The position numbers and the translations under genes are program-made. A DNA stretch of 52,302 nucleotides from Bradyrhizobium neotropicale. Lineage in GTDB: Bacteria; Pseudomonadota; Alphaproteobacteria; Rhizobiales; Xanthobacteraceae. The notes under the pieces were generated by a model, which was not told where the DNA came from, made no database searches, and saw only the letters and a list, made by a program, of their open reading frames with translations. The stretch is from the NCBI RefSeq assembly GCF_001641695.1, contig NZ_LSEF01000037.1, positions 52,697-104,998 on the forward strand. Direction: 5' to 3'. Below, in pieces: positions 16,929 to 25,541 of the stretch; the first letter of the stretch is position 1, and each line of letters opens with the position of its first letter.

Positions 16929-17646
16929 GAAGATTCCCTGGAAAAACGGCTGCGCCCGGCGGAGACGAGACTCGTCGTCGCCGTGGCGCAGGCGTCATGT
17001 CGGATTGTGCTATTCGCCCCGATCCTGTGTCGGAAGTTTGCCGGCGAGACGACTTTCTCTTGGCATTTGCCGCAATGCAGGGAATGCCCGCGGCGTAATA
17101 GGCGAGAGCAAAGCTCCCGTCATCCCGGGCTTCAGCCCGGAATGACGGCGAGGAGGAGAAGAGAGAGAAAGCAGGATGTCGAAGGCAACTTCGCGCGGCG
17201 GCCTCGTCGCGGTCGCCTGATGCGCTGAGCGCGTCTCACAACACACCGCCGGGAAGGTAAGGGGCTTTGCCTCACTGATGCAGCCCGCTTAAACCTTGTC
17301 CCGGCGTGTCGTTCGCGGATTGAACCGCTATGCGATAGTCCGAACGAGCTCCATCGCAATTAACGCGGCTGGATTTGCGGAGGTGGCGTCATAGACCTCC
17401 CCTTGCTCTTGAGGTTGGACATTGCGCGTCGCAGATTTGCGACCCTCGGAATGCTCCTCCCGTGCCACAAAACTGTCAAGCGGGATCAGAGGTGCGCGGA
17501 TCACATTTGAATGTGCTGGTTCCGCAACGTCGACGCTGCCGTGGCTGGTCCGCGACAAGATGCGGCGGAATAAATTCTTCCCCTCAGCGTTTGCGTCGAT
17601 GAGGATATTCGCCTCTCCTTTCTCCGTCATTTCTAGAAAGCAAAAG
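16929..17646. other. 718-nt intergenic region
   Basis: This lies between the divergent MscS-type and metallo-beta-lactamase-fold genes. It contains the palindrome at 17117-17148, a purine-rich tract (about 17148-17175) followed by a possible 14-codon reading frame (17176-17220), and the promoter side of the 17647 gene. No RNA gene or longer coding region was recognised. Confidence 0.5.
17117..17148. repeat. Short palindromic repeat
   Basis: CCGTCATcCCGGGCTtcAGCCCGGaATGACGG forms a nearly complete 32-nt hairpin. Its arms match the outer arms of the longer repeat at 11388-11472. Confidence 0.7.
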
Positions 17647-18537
17647 ATGAAGATATCGATTTGTCTCGCTGTGCTCGCCGCGCTCGTCGCCGGAGTTGGA
17701 TCGGCCGCCGCGCAAAATCCGCCGCAGACCTCGACCAGGAAGGTCGACGGTACCGAGAACGTCTACATCTTCCGCTATGGCGGCCATCAGTCGATGTTCG
17801 TGGTGACACCGCAGGGCGTGATCGCGACCGACCCGATCTCGTACTTGCGTCCCGCGAAGCCCTATATCGAAGCCATCAAGGCGGTCACCGACAAACCGAT
17901 CAAATACGTCATCTACAGCCACCACCATTACGACCACATCGCCGGCGGCCAGCCGTTCAAGGATCTCGGCGCCATCTTCATCGCCCACCGGCGGACCAAG
18001 GAGCGCCTGCTCGAGCTGAAGAAGCAGAATGCGCTGCTGTCCGACGTCGTGATGCCGGACCAGGTGGTCGACGACAAGAAGACCATCACGCTCGGCGGCA
18101 CCACGCTGGAGCTGAACTATGTCGGCCGCAACCATTCGGACAATTCGCTAGTGATGCGGCTGCCGAAGGAGAAACTCGTCTTCGTCGTCGACTTCGCACC
18201 GATCGAGTCCGTCCAGTTCCGCAACATCCCGGACAATGCGTCGCCTCTCGAATATATCGCTTCGCTCAAGAAGCTCGCCGCGCTCGACTGGGAGCGGATG
18301 ATCCCGGGTCACCCCAATGCGGGCGGCCGGCTCGGCACCAAGAAGGACGTCGAAGACGACATCGCCTACATGGAGGACCTGTCGGCCGAGGTGAAGAGGG
18401 CCGCCGATGCCGGCAAGTGCTTCGACACCGCGATGAAGGAAGTGAAGCTGCCCAAATACGAGAAATGGGCGAACTACGAAAGCGGCCTCCCCGCCAACGT
18501 GGAGCGCTTCTGCTATTGGTGGGGCCGCGGGTATTGA
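17647..18537 (+). CDS. Exported metallo-beta-lactamase-fold hydrolase
   Basis: This 296-aa protein has a signal peptide (KISICLAVLAALVAGVGSAAAQ). It carries the full binuclear metal set of the fold: H92-x-H94-x-D96-H97 (SHHHYDHIAGG), H163 (GRNHSDNS), D182 (VFVVDFAP) and H222 (MIPGHPNAGG). It is therefore likely to be an active periplasmic metallohydrolase. The substrate is not evident; it lacks clear hallmarks of true beta-lactamases, glyoxalase II or lactonases. The ATG at 17647 is chosen because it begins the signal peptide. The gene is monocistronic, and its 3' end overlaps the opposing DUF3551 reading frame by 25 nt. Confidence 0.88.
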   Translation: MKISICLAVLAALVAGVGSAAAQNPPQTSTRKVDGTENVYIFRYGGHQSMFVVTPQGVIATDPISYLRPAKPYIEAIKAVTDKPIKYVIYSHHHYDHIAGGQPFKDLGAIFIAHRRTKERLLELKKQNALLSDVVMPDQVVDDKKTITLGGTTLELNYVGRNHSDNSLVMRLPKEKLVFVVDFAPIESVQFRNIPDNASPLEYIASLKKLAALDWERMIPGHPNAGGRLGTKKDVEDDIAYMEDLSAEVKRAADAGKCFDTAMKEVKLPKYEKWANYESGLPANVERFCYWWGRGY

Positions 18538-18794
18538 GAGGGTTTTGACCTCTCCCCGCTCCTGCGGGGAGAGGCTTGCGCGAAATACGGATTCGCAAGG
18601 CAGGTCGCCGGGCGTCCCGACGCGCTCGCCTGGCACTCGCCTAACGAATGGAAAATGCAATCCATCCGCTCGCCCTCCAATTCGCCGAAGACGCGCAGGC
18701 AGACCGGCGCGTTGCCAGCATAGGTCTGGGCTCGCGCAGGACCAGCCGCCAGGAGCATGGCGAGCGCGGAAATGGCGACAACCGGCCTGAACAC
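18513..18794 (-). CDS. DUF3551 family small secreted protein
   Basis: This 93-aa protein has a signal peptide (MFRPVVAISALAMLLAAGPARAQ). The DUF3551 core follows: VCLRVFGELEGERMDCIFHS, then LGECQASASGRPATCLANPYFA. Four cysteines could form two disulfides. DUF3551 proteins are small exported proteins abundant in Bradyrhizobium and of unknown function. The last 18 or so residues (SPRRSGERSKPSQYPRPHQ) are encoded by the palindrome at 18549-18574 and beyond, so the C-terminus probably extends into repeat DNA. It overlaps the convergent 17647-18537 gene. Confidence 0.75.
   Translation of the reverse strand: MFRPVVAISALAMLLAAGPARAQTYAGNAPVCLRVFGELEGERMDCIFHSLGECQASASGRPATCLANPYFAQASPRRSGERSKPSQYPRPHQ
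18549..18574. repeat. Perfect 11-bp stem palindrome
   Basis: CCTCTCCCCGC and GCGGGGAGAGG are separated by TCCT. This hairpin type is dispersed in Bradyrhizobium genomes. It could also end transcription from both convergent genes, but no T-run follows. Confidence 0.7.
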
Positions 18795-18807
18795 AACGAC
18801 CTCGAAT

Positions 18808-19845
18808 TCACAGAAACATGTCGGTCAAATCGACCGTAGATGAATTTCCGATCTGGTCAAAGTTTTGCGCGAGCCAGCTTCGCGCGGCCTCGCGCCCCTC
18901 ATCGCGCAGCTGGCACAGCAAGCTCCATTCGGGATGAAACTGTGTGGCGGTCCCGAGCTGCGACATCAACTGGTCATTGCCGATCCAGTGCATGAACATG
19001 CGGCTGTGCGTGCTGCTATCGAGTTCGCCATTGTCTATCAGACGGGTGGCGAAGGCAATCGCGCGCATCTCCCGCATCAGCGACGAATTGAAGCTGATCT
19101 CGTTGATGCGGTGCAGGACATCGGCCGCGCTCGCCGGCAGCTCGTCGCGCCGGATCGCGGTGACCTGCACGATGATGACGTCGTGGCTACCCTTGCGATA
19201 GATCAGGGGAAAGATCGCGGGATTGCCGAGATAGCCGCCGTCCCAATAATGCTCGCCGTCGATCTCGACGGCCTGGAAATACGGCGGCAGGCAGGCCGAG
19301 GCCAGCACCGTGTCCGCGCTGAGCAGCGGCGTCTGGAACACCTTGATCTTGCCAGTGCGGACATTGGTGGCGTTGAGAAAGAGCTGCGGCGCCTCCGGCG
19401 ACGAATTGAGCCGGTCGAAGTCGACCACGCGTTGCAGCAAGGACTGGAGCGGATTGAAGTGGAAGGGGTTGAGCACGTTCGGCGGAACCGTGTGCGTCAA
19501 CGTGTGGATGAAGGCATGGACCGGGTGATATTCCGGCGGCAGCTTGAGGGCCTGGATCAGCTGGTTGAGCGGCGAAAACAGGTCATAGACCTGGTCCATC
19601 CGCGAGACCTCGTTCCAGAACGCATGCAGGTTCTGCCGGGCCGCCTCGGCTCCGCCGATGGCCATGCCGGAAGCCAGCACCACGGCATTCATCGCACCGG
19701 CGCTGGTGGCGCTGATCGCCTCGATCGCGAGCCTGCCGTCCTCGAGCACGTGGTCCAGCACGCCCCAGACGAAGGCGCCGTGCGCGCCGCCGCCCTGGAG
19801 TGCGAAGTTGACGTTTTTCTGGTTTCCGGTCCCATAGGCGGTCAC
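18808..19845 (-). CDS. Patatin-like phospholipase
   Basis: This 345-aa protein has the patatin fold: oxyanion loop LQGGGAHGAF (Gly18-20), nucleophile Ser48 in AISATSAGAMNAV, and the catalytic-dyad Asp202 in WDGGYLGNPAIFP. The usual GxSxG is AxSxG here. The family hydrolyses acyl esters of phospholipids. There is no signal peptide, so a cytoplasmic or membrane-surface site is likely. The start overlaps the ppk2 stop by 4 nt (ATGA), making it the last gene of the liv-ppk2 operon. Confidence 0.9.
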   Translation of the reverse strand: MTAYGTGNQKNVNFALQGGGAHGAFVWGVLDHVLEDGRLAIEAISATSAGAMNAVVLASGMAIGGAEAARQNLHAFWNEVSRMDQVYDLFSPLNQLIQALKLPPEYHPVHAFIHTLTHTVPPNVLNPFHFNPLQSLLQRVVDFDRLNSSPEAPQLFLNATNVRTGKIKVFQTPLLSADTVLASACLPPYFQAVEIDGEHYWDGGYLGNPAIFPLIYRKGSHDVIIVQVTAIRRDELPASAADVLHRINEISFNSSLMREMRAIAFATRLIDNGELDSSTHSRMFMHWIGNDQLMSQLGTATQFHPEWSLLCQLRDEGREAARSWLAQNFDQIGNSSTVDLTDMFL

Positions 19846-20771
19846 TTGGCGCGCTTCCTGCCTCGCTTGGCTTCGCTCTCGAGCGCTTTCCGCACTTCGG
19901 CGAACTCACTCAGCGAAGCCTTGTCCGCGCGCGGAAAGCGCAGATCGAGCTTTTCGAGCGCCGCGACGATCACCGAGCCGATCACGACCCGCGCGAACCA
20001 TTTGTGGTCGGCGGGCACGACATACCAGGGCGCATGAGGCGTCGCCGTGTGCCGGACGATATCCTGGTACACGGCCTGATAGCGCGGCCACAGCGCACGC
20101 TCCTTGATGTCGTCCATGGAGAACTTCCACTGCTTGGCCGGATCCTCCAGCCGGTCGAGAAAGCGCTCGCGCTGCTCGTCCTTGGACAGATTGAGAAAGA
20201 ACTTCAGCACTACGGTGCCGTTGCGCGTCAGGTATCGCTCAAAGGCGGAAATGTCCTCGAACCGTTCTTTCCAGATGTCCCTGGTCACGAGCTTTGGCGG
20301 CAGCTTCTCCTTGGCGAGGATCTCCGGGTGGACGCGCGTCACCAGGCATTCCTCGTAATGGGAGCGGTTGAAGATGCCGATGTGGCCACGCTCCGGCAGC
20401 GCGATGACGTGGCGCCAAAGGAAATCGTGGTCGAGCTCCTTGCTGCTCGGCTGCTTGAAGGCATGGACCTCGCAGCCCTGCGGGTTGATGCCCTCGAAGA
20501 TCGCCTTGATCGCGGAGTCCTTGCCGCCCGCATCCATGCCCTGGAGCACGATCAGGAGCGACCAGCGGTCCTGGGCGTAGAGCTTCTCCTGGAATTCGAT
20601 GAGGTATTTCTTGTTGGCGTCGAGGATCTCCTGCCCCTGCTCCTTGTCCAGGCCCCCTTTCTCGTCGGTCTTGTGCTCTTTCAGGCGAAACTTGCCGGAC
20701 CCGTCATAGCGGAACGGCGAGATATACCGGTCGAGTTGTTCAGCGAGCGATTTTGACGGCTTCTTGCTCAT
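19842..20771 (-). CDS. ppk2: Polyphosphate kinase 2 family protein
   Basis: This 309-aa single-domain PPK2 has Walker A GMDAGGKDS (from residue 78), the SHYEECLVTRVHPE segment after Walker B (GHIGIFNRSHYEE), and the lid region FEDISAFERYLTRNGTVVLKF. PPK2 enzymes transfer phosphate between polyphosphate and nucleoside mono- or diphosphates. The length and the N-terminal FRLKEHKTDEKGG extension fit class III-like enzymes that phosphorylate AMP or ADP, but class is not certain by eye. The 5' end overlaps the livM-type stop by 32 nt and the 3' end overlaps the patatin start. Confidence 0.92.
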   Translation of the reverse strand: MSKKPSKSLAEQLDRYISPFRYDGSGKFRLKEHKTDEKGGLDKEQGQEILDANKKYLIEFQEKLYAQDRWSLLIVLQGMDAGGKDSAIKAIFEGINPQGCEVHAFKQPSSKELDHDFLWRHVIALPERGHIGIFNRSHYEECLVTRVHPEILAKEKLPPKLVTRDIWKERFEDISAFERYLTRNGTVVLKFFLNLSKDEQRERFLDRLEDPAKQWKFSMDDIKERALWPRYQAVYQDIVRHTATPHAPWYVVPADHKWFARVVIGSVIVAALEKLDLRFPRADKASLSEFAEVRKALESEAKRGRKRAK

Positions 20772-21750
20772 GCGTGCGGGATACCTTGCGTTGCGATTTC
20801 AATCGATCGAGCACGCTACCAAGGATGCCCTTGGGAAGGAATATGATGAAGAGGACGAGCAGCACGCCGTAGACGAGATTGTCCCAGCCGACCGCCTTGG
20901 TGCCGAAGCCGATGCGCAGGGTCTCCGCGAGCAGGATGGTGATGATGGCGCCGACGGTCGGACCGAGCGAGACGAACAGGCCGCCGACGATGGCCGCAAA
21001 CACCATCTGCAGCGACACCGCGATGCCGCTGACCGTGTCGGGCGTGATGAACATCTGGTACTGGCAGTAGATCGCGCCGGCCAGCGCCGTCATCAGCGCG
21101 CTGATCAGCGTGATCTTCAGCTTCTCGGCGGTGACGTCGACGCCGGCGGCCGCCGCGGCGTCCTCATCCTCCGAGATAGCCTCCAGTGCGTAGCGGCTCA
21201 TGCTGCGATCGATCAAGTGCCAGACGACGATGCCCGCAAGCCAGACCGCAAGCGCGATCAGGTACCATGTCGTCTTGTCGTCGAATTGCAGCGCCAGCAG
21301 CTTGTTAGTCGTGGCGCGGTTCGGCGTATAGCCGAGGGACCCGCCAGTATAGTCGCGCGTCGCCGTGATGACCTGGAGCACGATGCCGGAGAGCGCGAGC
21401 GTCACCAGCACGAAATAGTGCCCGGTGATGCGGAAACGGAAGCAGGGATAGCCGACGACGAGGGCCAGCGCGCCGGCCGCGACCATGCTGACGGGGATAC
21501 CGATCCAGGGCGACAGACCGAGATGATTCCACAGCAGCGCGGTGACATAGGCGCCGATTCCCATGAAACCACCATGGCCGAGCGAAACGAGGCCGAACCG
21601 CCCCATCATCGACCAGGAGGTGTAGGCGAACGACCAGATCAGGATCAGCACGAGGATGTGCAGATGATAGGGATCGCGATAGACGAAGGGCAGCGCAACC
21701 AGTGCCGCCAAACCCACCGCCCACGCTGCAAGCCGGCCCTGCCCCGTCAT
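20740..21750 (-). CDS. livM: Branched-chain amino-acid-type ABC transporter permease (LivM-like)
   Basis: This 336-aa integral membrane protein has about 8-10 hydrophobic segments and the LivM signature GLVSLGHGGFMGIGAYVTALL. The later EDEDAAAAAGVDVTAEKLKI is the conserved cytoplasmic loop that contacts the ATPases. It pairs with LivH to form the channel. The ATG at 21750 overlaps the livH stop (ATGA). The C-terminal tail is basic. Substrate may be a branched-chain amino acid or another compound such as an amide or aromatic acid, since this family is broad. Confidence 0.92.
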   Translation of the reverse strand: MTGQGRLAAWAVGLAALVALPFVYRDPYHLHILVLILIWSFAYTSWSMMGRFGLVSLGHGGFMGIGAYVTALLWNHLGLSPWIGIPVSMVAAGALALVVGYPCFRFRITGHYFVLVTLALSGIVLQVITATRDYTGGSLGYTPNRATTNKLLALQFDDKTTWYLIALAVWLAGIVVWHLIDRSMSRYALEAISEDEDAAAAAGVDVTAEKLKITLISALMTALAGAIYCQYQMFITPDTVSGIAVSLQMVFAAIVGGLFVSLGPTVGAIITILLAETLRIGFGTKAVGWDNLVYGVLLVLFIIFLPKGILGSVLDRLKSQRKVSRTHEQEAVKIAR

Positions 21751-22628
21751 CGCCGCCTCGCAAGCAGGCCCGCGGGCCGGATGAACATCATGACGATGAA
21801 GAAGGCGAAGGCGAGCACATAGCCCCATTCGAGGTCGGAGAACAGGCCGCCGAGCGAGATGATCTCGGCAAACACGAAGGCAGCGATGAAGCCGCCGATG
21901 AAATTGCCGAGACCGCCGAGCACGCAGATCAGGAAGGTGATCGGCCCGAACGACAGTCCGACGAAGGGATGCACGTCGTATTGCAGCACCAGGAGGCAGG
22001 CGGCGAGTCCGGCGAGCCCGCCGCCGAGCGCGGATGTGATGATGTACATCCGTTTGGTATCGACACCCATCAGCGCCATGATCTGCCGGTCCTGCGAGAT
22101 GGCGCGGATCGCGGTGCCGGTGAAGGTGCGGGTCATGAACAGATAGACCGCGACCATGCCGACCAGGGCAGCCAGGAACGACAGCAATCGCGCGTAGCTG
22201 AAATTCATGTCGCCGAAGGCCAGCACCGGCAGGCGGATGCCGAGATTGCGGAAGTCGATGCCGAAGGCGACTGTGGCAAAGCTCTGGAGCACGAACAGCA
22301 CCCCGCCGGTCGCCAGAAGCTGATTGATCGGCGGCGCCGTGAGCAGCGGCGCGATGACGAGGTAGTGGAGCAAGGCGCCGAGCAGCGCAACCAGGAGGAT
22401 GGTGAACGGCGCGGCGATGAAATAGCTGAGGCCGTAATACTGCACCATGAAGTACATGGCGTACATGCCGATCATCACGAGCTCGGCGTAGCAGATCCAG
22501 GTCACGTCGATGACGCCGAAGATCAGGTTCAGCCCGAGTGCGAGCAGCGCCAGCACGCCGCCGAGCAGGATGCCGTTGATCACCGCCTCCAGCAGATAGA
22601 TGTCGAAGATGTCAAGAAATGCCTGCAT
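21747..22628 (-). CDS. livH: Branched-chain amino-acid-type ABC transporter permease (LivH-like)
   Basis: This 293-aa membrane protein begins with a short amphipathic stretch and AVINGILLGGVLALLALGLNLIFGVI, the LivH opening. The loop AISQDRQIMALMGVDTKRMYI is the coupling-helix region, and GPITFLICVLGGLGNFIGGF lies in the last third. It forms the pore with LivM. It is 15 nt downstream of the livF-type gene and overlaps livM by 4 nt. Confidence 0.92.
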   Translation of the reverse strand: MQAFLDIFDIYLLEAVINGILLGGVLALLALGLNLIFGVIDVTWICYAELVMIGMYAMYFMVQYYGLSYFIAAPFTILLVALLGALLHYLVIAPLLTAPPINQLLATGGVLFVLQSFATVAFGIDFRNLGIRLPVLAFGDMNFSYARLLSFLAALVGMVAVYLFMTRTFTGTAIRAISQDRQIMALMGVDTKRMYIITSALGGGLAGLAACLLVLQYDVHPFVGLSFGPITFLICVLGGLGNFIGGFIAAFVFAEIISLGGLFSDLEWGYVLAFAFFIVMMFIRPAGLLARRR

Positions 22629-22643
22629 GCGCCGTACCCGCCA

Positions 22644-23348
22644 TCATACCCCGAGATACGCTTCCTTGACCGTGTCGCTCGCCAGCATCTCGGCCGCGGT
22701 GCCCGAGCTGCGGATCGTACCGGCCTCGATCAGATAGGCACGGTCGACCACATGCAGCACCTGCTGCACGTTCTGCTCGACGATCAAGACGGTCAGCCCG
22801 CTCGCTCGGATTCGTTTCACGAGCTCGAACACCTGCTGCACGACGACCGGCGCAAGCCCTGCGGAGGGCTCATCCAGCAGCAGCAGCTTCGGATTCGACA
22901 TCAGCGCGCGGCCGATCGCGCACATCTGCTGCTCGCCGCCGGACATGGTGCCGGCCATCTGGTGGCGGCGCTCCTTCAGGCGGGGGAACAGCTCGAAGAC
23001 GAAATCGAGGCGCTTGGCGTAGGTCCCGCGCGCCTCCTTCATGAAGGCGCCCATCTTCAGATTGTCGTCGACCGAGAGCTGCGGAAACAGCCGCCGGTTC
23101 TCCGGCACATGGGCGATGCCGAGGCTGACGATGCGGTGCGCCGGCGTCGCCACGACATCGACACCCTCCATCCGGATCGATCCGCGCGAGGGGCGGATCA
23201 GGCCCGAGATCACCCGCATCAAGGTGGTCTTGCCGGCTCCGTTCGGCCCGATGACGCCGACCGCCTCGCCGGCCTTCACGTCGAGATTGACGTCGAACAA
23301 GGCCTGGAAGCTGCCATAGCCAGCATCGACGGAACGAAGCTCCAGCAT
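22644..23348 (-). CDS. livF: ABC transporter ATP-binding protein (LivF-like)
   Basis: This 234-aa ATPase has Walker A GPNGAGKT, signature MSGGEQQMCAIGRALM, Walker B LLLLDEPSAGLAP and switch His in IVEQNV (Gln/Asn type, as in LivF). The ATG at 23348 starts MLELRSVDAGYGSFQAL, the standard LivF beginning. It powers uptake together with LivG. The gap to livG upstream is 4 nt. Confidence 0.93.
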   Translation of the reverse strand: MLELRSVDAGYGSFQALFDVNLDVKAGEAVGVIGPNGAGKTTLMRVISGLIRPSRGSIRMEGVDVVATPAHRIVSLGIAHVPENRRLFPQLSVDDNLKMGAFMKEARGTYAKRLDFVFELFPRLKERRHQMAGTMSGGEQQMCAIGRALMSNPKLLLLDEPSAGLAPVVVQQVFELVKRIRASGLTVLIVEQNVQQVLHVVDRAYLIEAGTIRSSGTAAEMLASDTVKEAYLGV

Positions 23349-23352
23349 GGCG

Positions 23353-24123
23353 CTACACTCCGGCCCGGCGGCGCGCTTCGGCGGCCGCGGCCTGTGTGGT
23401 CTCGGCATCGGTGCCGAGATAGACCTCGATCACGCGCGGGTCGCTCGCAACCGCACTCGGCAGCCCCTCCGAGATCTTCTCGCCGTGGTCGAGCACCATG
23501 ACGCGGTCGACCACGCGCATCAACACGCCCATGATGTGCTCGACCCAGATGATGGTGATGCCGAGCTCGTCGCGGATCTTTCGCAGCATCTCGGCGGCCT
23601 GGTCCATCTCGGCCTCATCGAGGCCGCCGAGGCTTTCATCCGCGAGCAGCAGTTTTGGCGCGGTCGCGAGGGCCTTCGCAAGCTCGAGCTTCTTCAGGCC
23701 GGCCGCTCCTAAGCCGTCGACAGACGCATGCCGATCGGTCGGTAATCCAACCATCGCGAGCGCGCGTTCGGCCGCCTCCTCCGCCTTGACGCGGCTGTGA
23801 CGGCCCTGGCCGTAGAAGCCGGCGAGCGCGACGTTCTCGAAGATGGTCAGCTTGCGAAACGGCCGCGGAATCTGGAAGGTGCGGCCGATGCCGCGGTTGA
23901 TGATCCGGTGCGGGGCAAGGCCCGCGATCTCGTGCCCGGCAAACAGGATCGATCCGGAGGTCGGAGGAAGCGTGCCGGAGAGCATGTTGAAGATCGTGCT
24001 CTTACCGGAGCCGTTCGGCCCGATCAGGCCGAGGATCTCGCCCTGATCGACCCTGAACGACACGTTGTTGACGGCCTTGAAGCCGCCAAACCGCTTCACG
24101 AGCCCGCTGACCTCCAACACCAA
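23353..24123 (-). CDS. livG: ABC transporter ATP-binding protein (LivG-like)
   Basis: This 256-aa ATPase has Walker A GPNGSGKST, the LivG insert region GIGRTFQIPRPFRKLTIFEN, signature-region LGAAGLKKLELAKALATAPK and Walker B LLLADESLGGLDE. The ABC signature is degenerate (GAAGLKKLE instead of LSGGQ-like), common in part of this family. It lies 12 nt after the binding-protein gene. A C-terminal Ala-rich tail (TTQAAAAEARRRAGV) extends beyond the core. Confidence 0.92.
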   Translation of the reverse strand: MVLEVSGLVKRFGGFKAVNNVSFRVDQGEILGLIGPNGSGKSTIFNMLSGTLPPTSGSILFAGHEIAGLAPHRIINRGIGRTFQIPRPFRKLTIFENVALAGFYGQGRHSRVKAEEAAERALAMVGLPTDRHASVDGLGAAGLKKLELAKALATAPKLLLADESLGGLDEAEMDQAAEMLRKIRDELGITIIWVEHIMGVLMRVVDRVMVLDHGEKISEGLPSAVASDPRVIEVYLGTDAETTQAAAAEARRRAGV

Positions 24124-24135
24124 AGCTCTCCGCCG

Positions 24136-25446
24136 CTACTGGTTGCTGTAGGTGGTGCCCTTCGGCAGCGGCAGAACGGCTTCGCGCTGCGCCTGGCTCT
24201 TGGGCCACACCACATAGGATTTGCCGTCGAGATACTGGATGACAACGGGGAACGAGCGCTCGTTCTGCCCGGCCATCGGCGTCCCCTCGCCGTAGAACTT
24301 GACGCCGAAGCCGAGCATGGTGCCGCCTTCCGGGATGTCGGTATCGAGCGATGCCTTGCGCAGCGCGTCCGGATCGACACCGCCATACTTCTTGATCGCG
24401 CGCGGCAGCACATCGTTCATGAACACGTAGGTGTTGGAGGCGCCGATGCCGACATGAGCCGAGCGGATGGCGACGCCGGGCTTGATCTTGTCGAACTCCT
24501 CGCCGACCATCTTGATGACCGGCGCGAGCTTCGGATCCATGGTCTTCTGGTTGGCGAGCCAGATCGAGATCGGGTCGGTGTTGAAGATGTAGGTGGCGTC
24601 GGCGCCGAGGCCTTCCTTCAGCTTCTCATAGACGCCGTAGCCCGCGCCGTGGCCCATCAGCGCGCCGAATTTCAAGCCCTGCTCGCGGGCCTGGCGCAGC
24701 AGGAGCGTGATGTCGGGATTGTAGCCGGTGTGGAAGATCACGTCGGGCCTGGCGCGCTTCAGCTTGGTCACCAGCGCTGAGAGATCCGGCGCGGTTGCCG
24801 AATAGCCTTCCTTCAGCACGACGTTGAAGCCGGCCTTCTTGGCGCCAGCCTCGTTGCCCTTGGAGACGTCGACACCATAGGCGCCGTCCTCGTGGATGAT
24901 GGCGACGCGGAGGTCCTTCGGCTCCTTGCCGAACTTCTCCTTCGCGTTCTGCGCGATGAAGTCCATGGTCATCATGCCGAACTGATCGCCGCTCGCCTGC
25001 GGGCGGAACACGTATCTGTAGTTCTTGTCGTTGAACACCGCGGACGAGATACAGGTCGTCATCCACATGAACTTCTTCAGCTGCTCGACGCGAGCGGCCA
25101 CCGGCACGCATTGCGCCGAGGAGAAGAAGCCGAGCACCATGTCGACCTTCTCCTGCTCGAGCAGGCGAACGGATTCGTTGATGGCGACGTCAGGCTTGCT
25201 CTGCGCGTCGGCGTAAACCGCCTCGACCTTGTAGCCCTCGACGCCGGTCTTGCTGTACTGGTCGAGGATGATCTTGACGCCGATATATTCGAGCTCCGAT
25301 CCGCCGCCTGCGAGCGGCCCGGTCAGGTCGAAAATCACGCCAATCTTGATTTTTTTCTCCTGGGCCTGGGCGGACATTGCCAAGCCCGTCGCCGCGATCG
25401 CGACCAACAGCCCACGTACCAAGCGGGCAGCCATGCGCAGGCGCAT
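24136..25446 (-). CDS. Periplasmic substrate-binding protein of a Liv-type ABC transporter
   Basis: This 436-aa exported protein has a signal peptide (ending AMSAQAQ). It has the type I periplasmic-binding fold: KIKIGVIFDLTGPLAGGGSE, VYADAQSKPDVAINESVRLL, FVFRP-like YRYVFRPQASGDQFGMM, and VAIIHEDGAYGVDVSKGNE. It is longer than LivK (about 345 aa mature), closer to amide/urea- or aromatic-binding members, so the ligand is open. It is the first gene of the seven-gene liv-ppk2-patatin operon. A strong AGGGAGG ribosome-binding site lies upstream of the ATG at 25446. Confidence 0.9.
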   Translation of the reverse strand: MRLRMAARLVRGLLVAIAATGLAMSAQAQEKKIKIGVIFDLTGPLAGGGSELEYIGVKIILDQYSKTGVEGYKVEAVYADAQSKPDVAINESVRLLEQEKVDMVLGFFSSAQCVPVAARVEQLKKFMWMTTCISSAVFNDKNYRYVFRPQASGDQFGMMTMDFIAQNAKEKFGKEPKDLRVAIIHEDGAYGVDVSKGNEAGAKKAGFNVVLKEGYSATAPDLSALVTKLKRARPDVIFHTGYNPDITLLLRQAREQGLKFGALMGHGAGYGVYEKLKEGLGADATYIFNTDPISIWLANQKTMDPKLAPVIKMVGEEFDKIKPGVAIRSAHVGIGASNTYVFMNDVLPRAIKKYGGVDPDALRKASLDTDIPEGGTMLGFGVKFYGEGTPMAGQNERSFPVVIQYLDGKSYVVWPKSQAQREAVLPLPKGTTYSNQ

Positions 25447-25541
25447 CTAAACCTCCCTGGACGATTGTGCATTGCATTCTTGTTGTTTTTGCTTTTTGGC
25501 CCATCACATGGGTTGAGCGATGCGATGTCAAGCCTCGCGCG

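Noticed and set aside
21702..23501. 599-codon plus-strand frame across the liv genes
   Set aside because: Extends over parts of several real genes and encodes only Gln/His/Arg-rich sequence.
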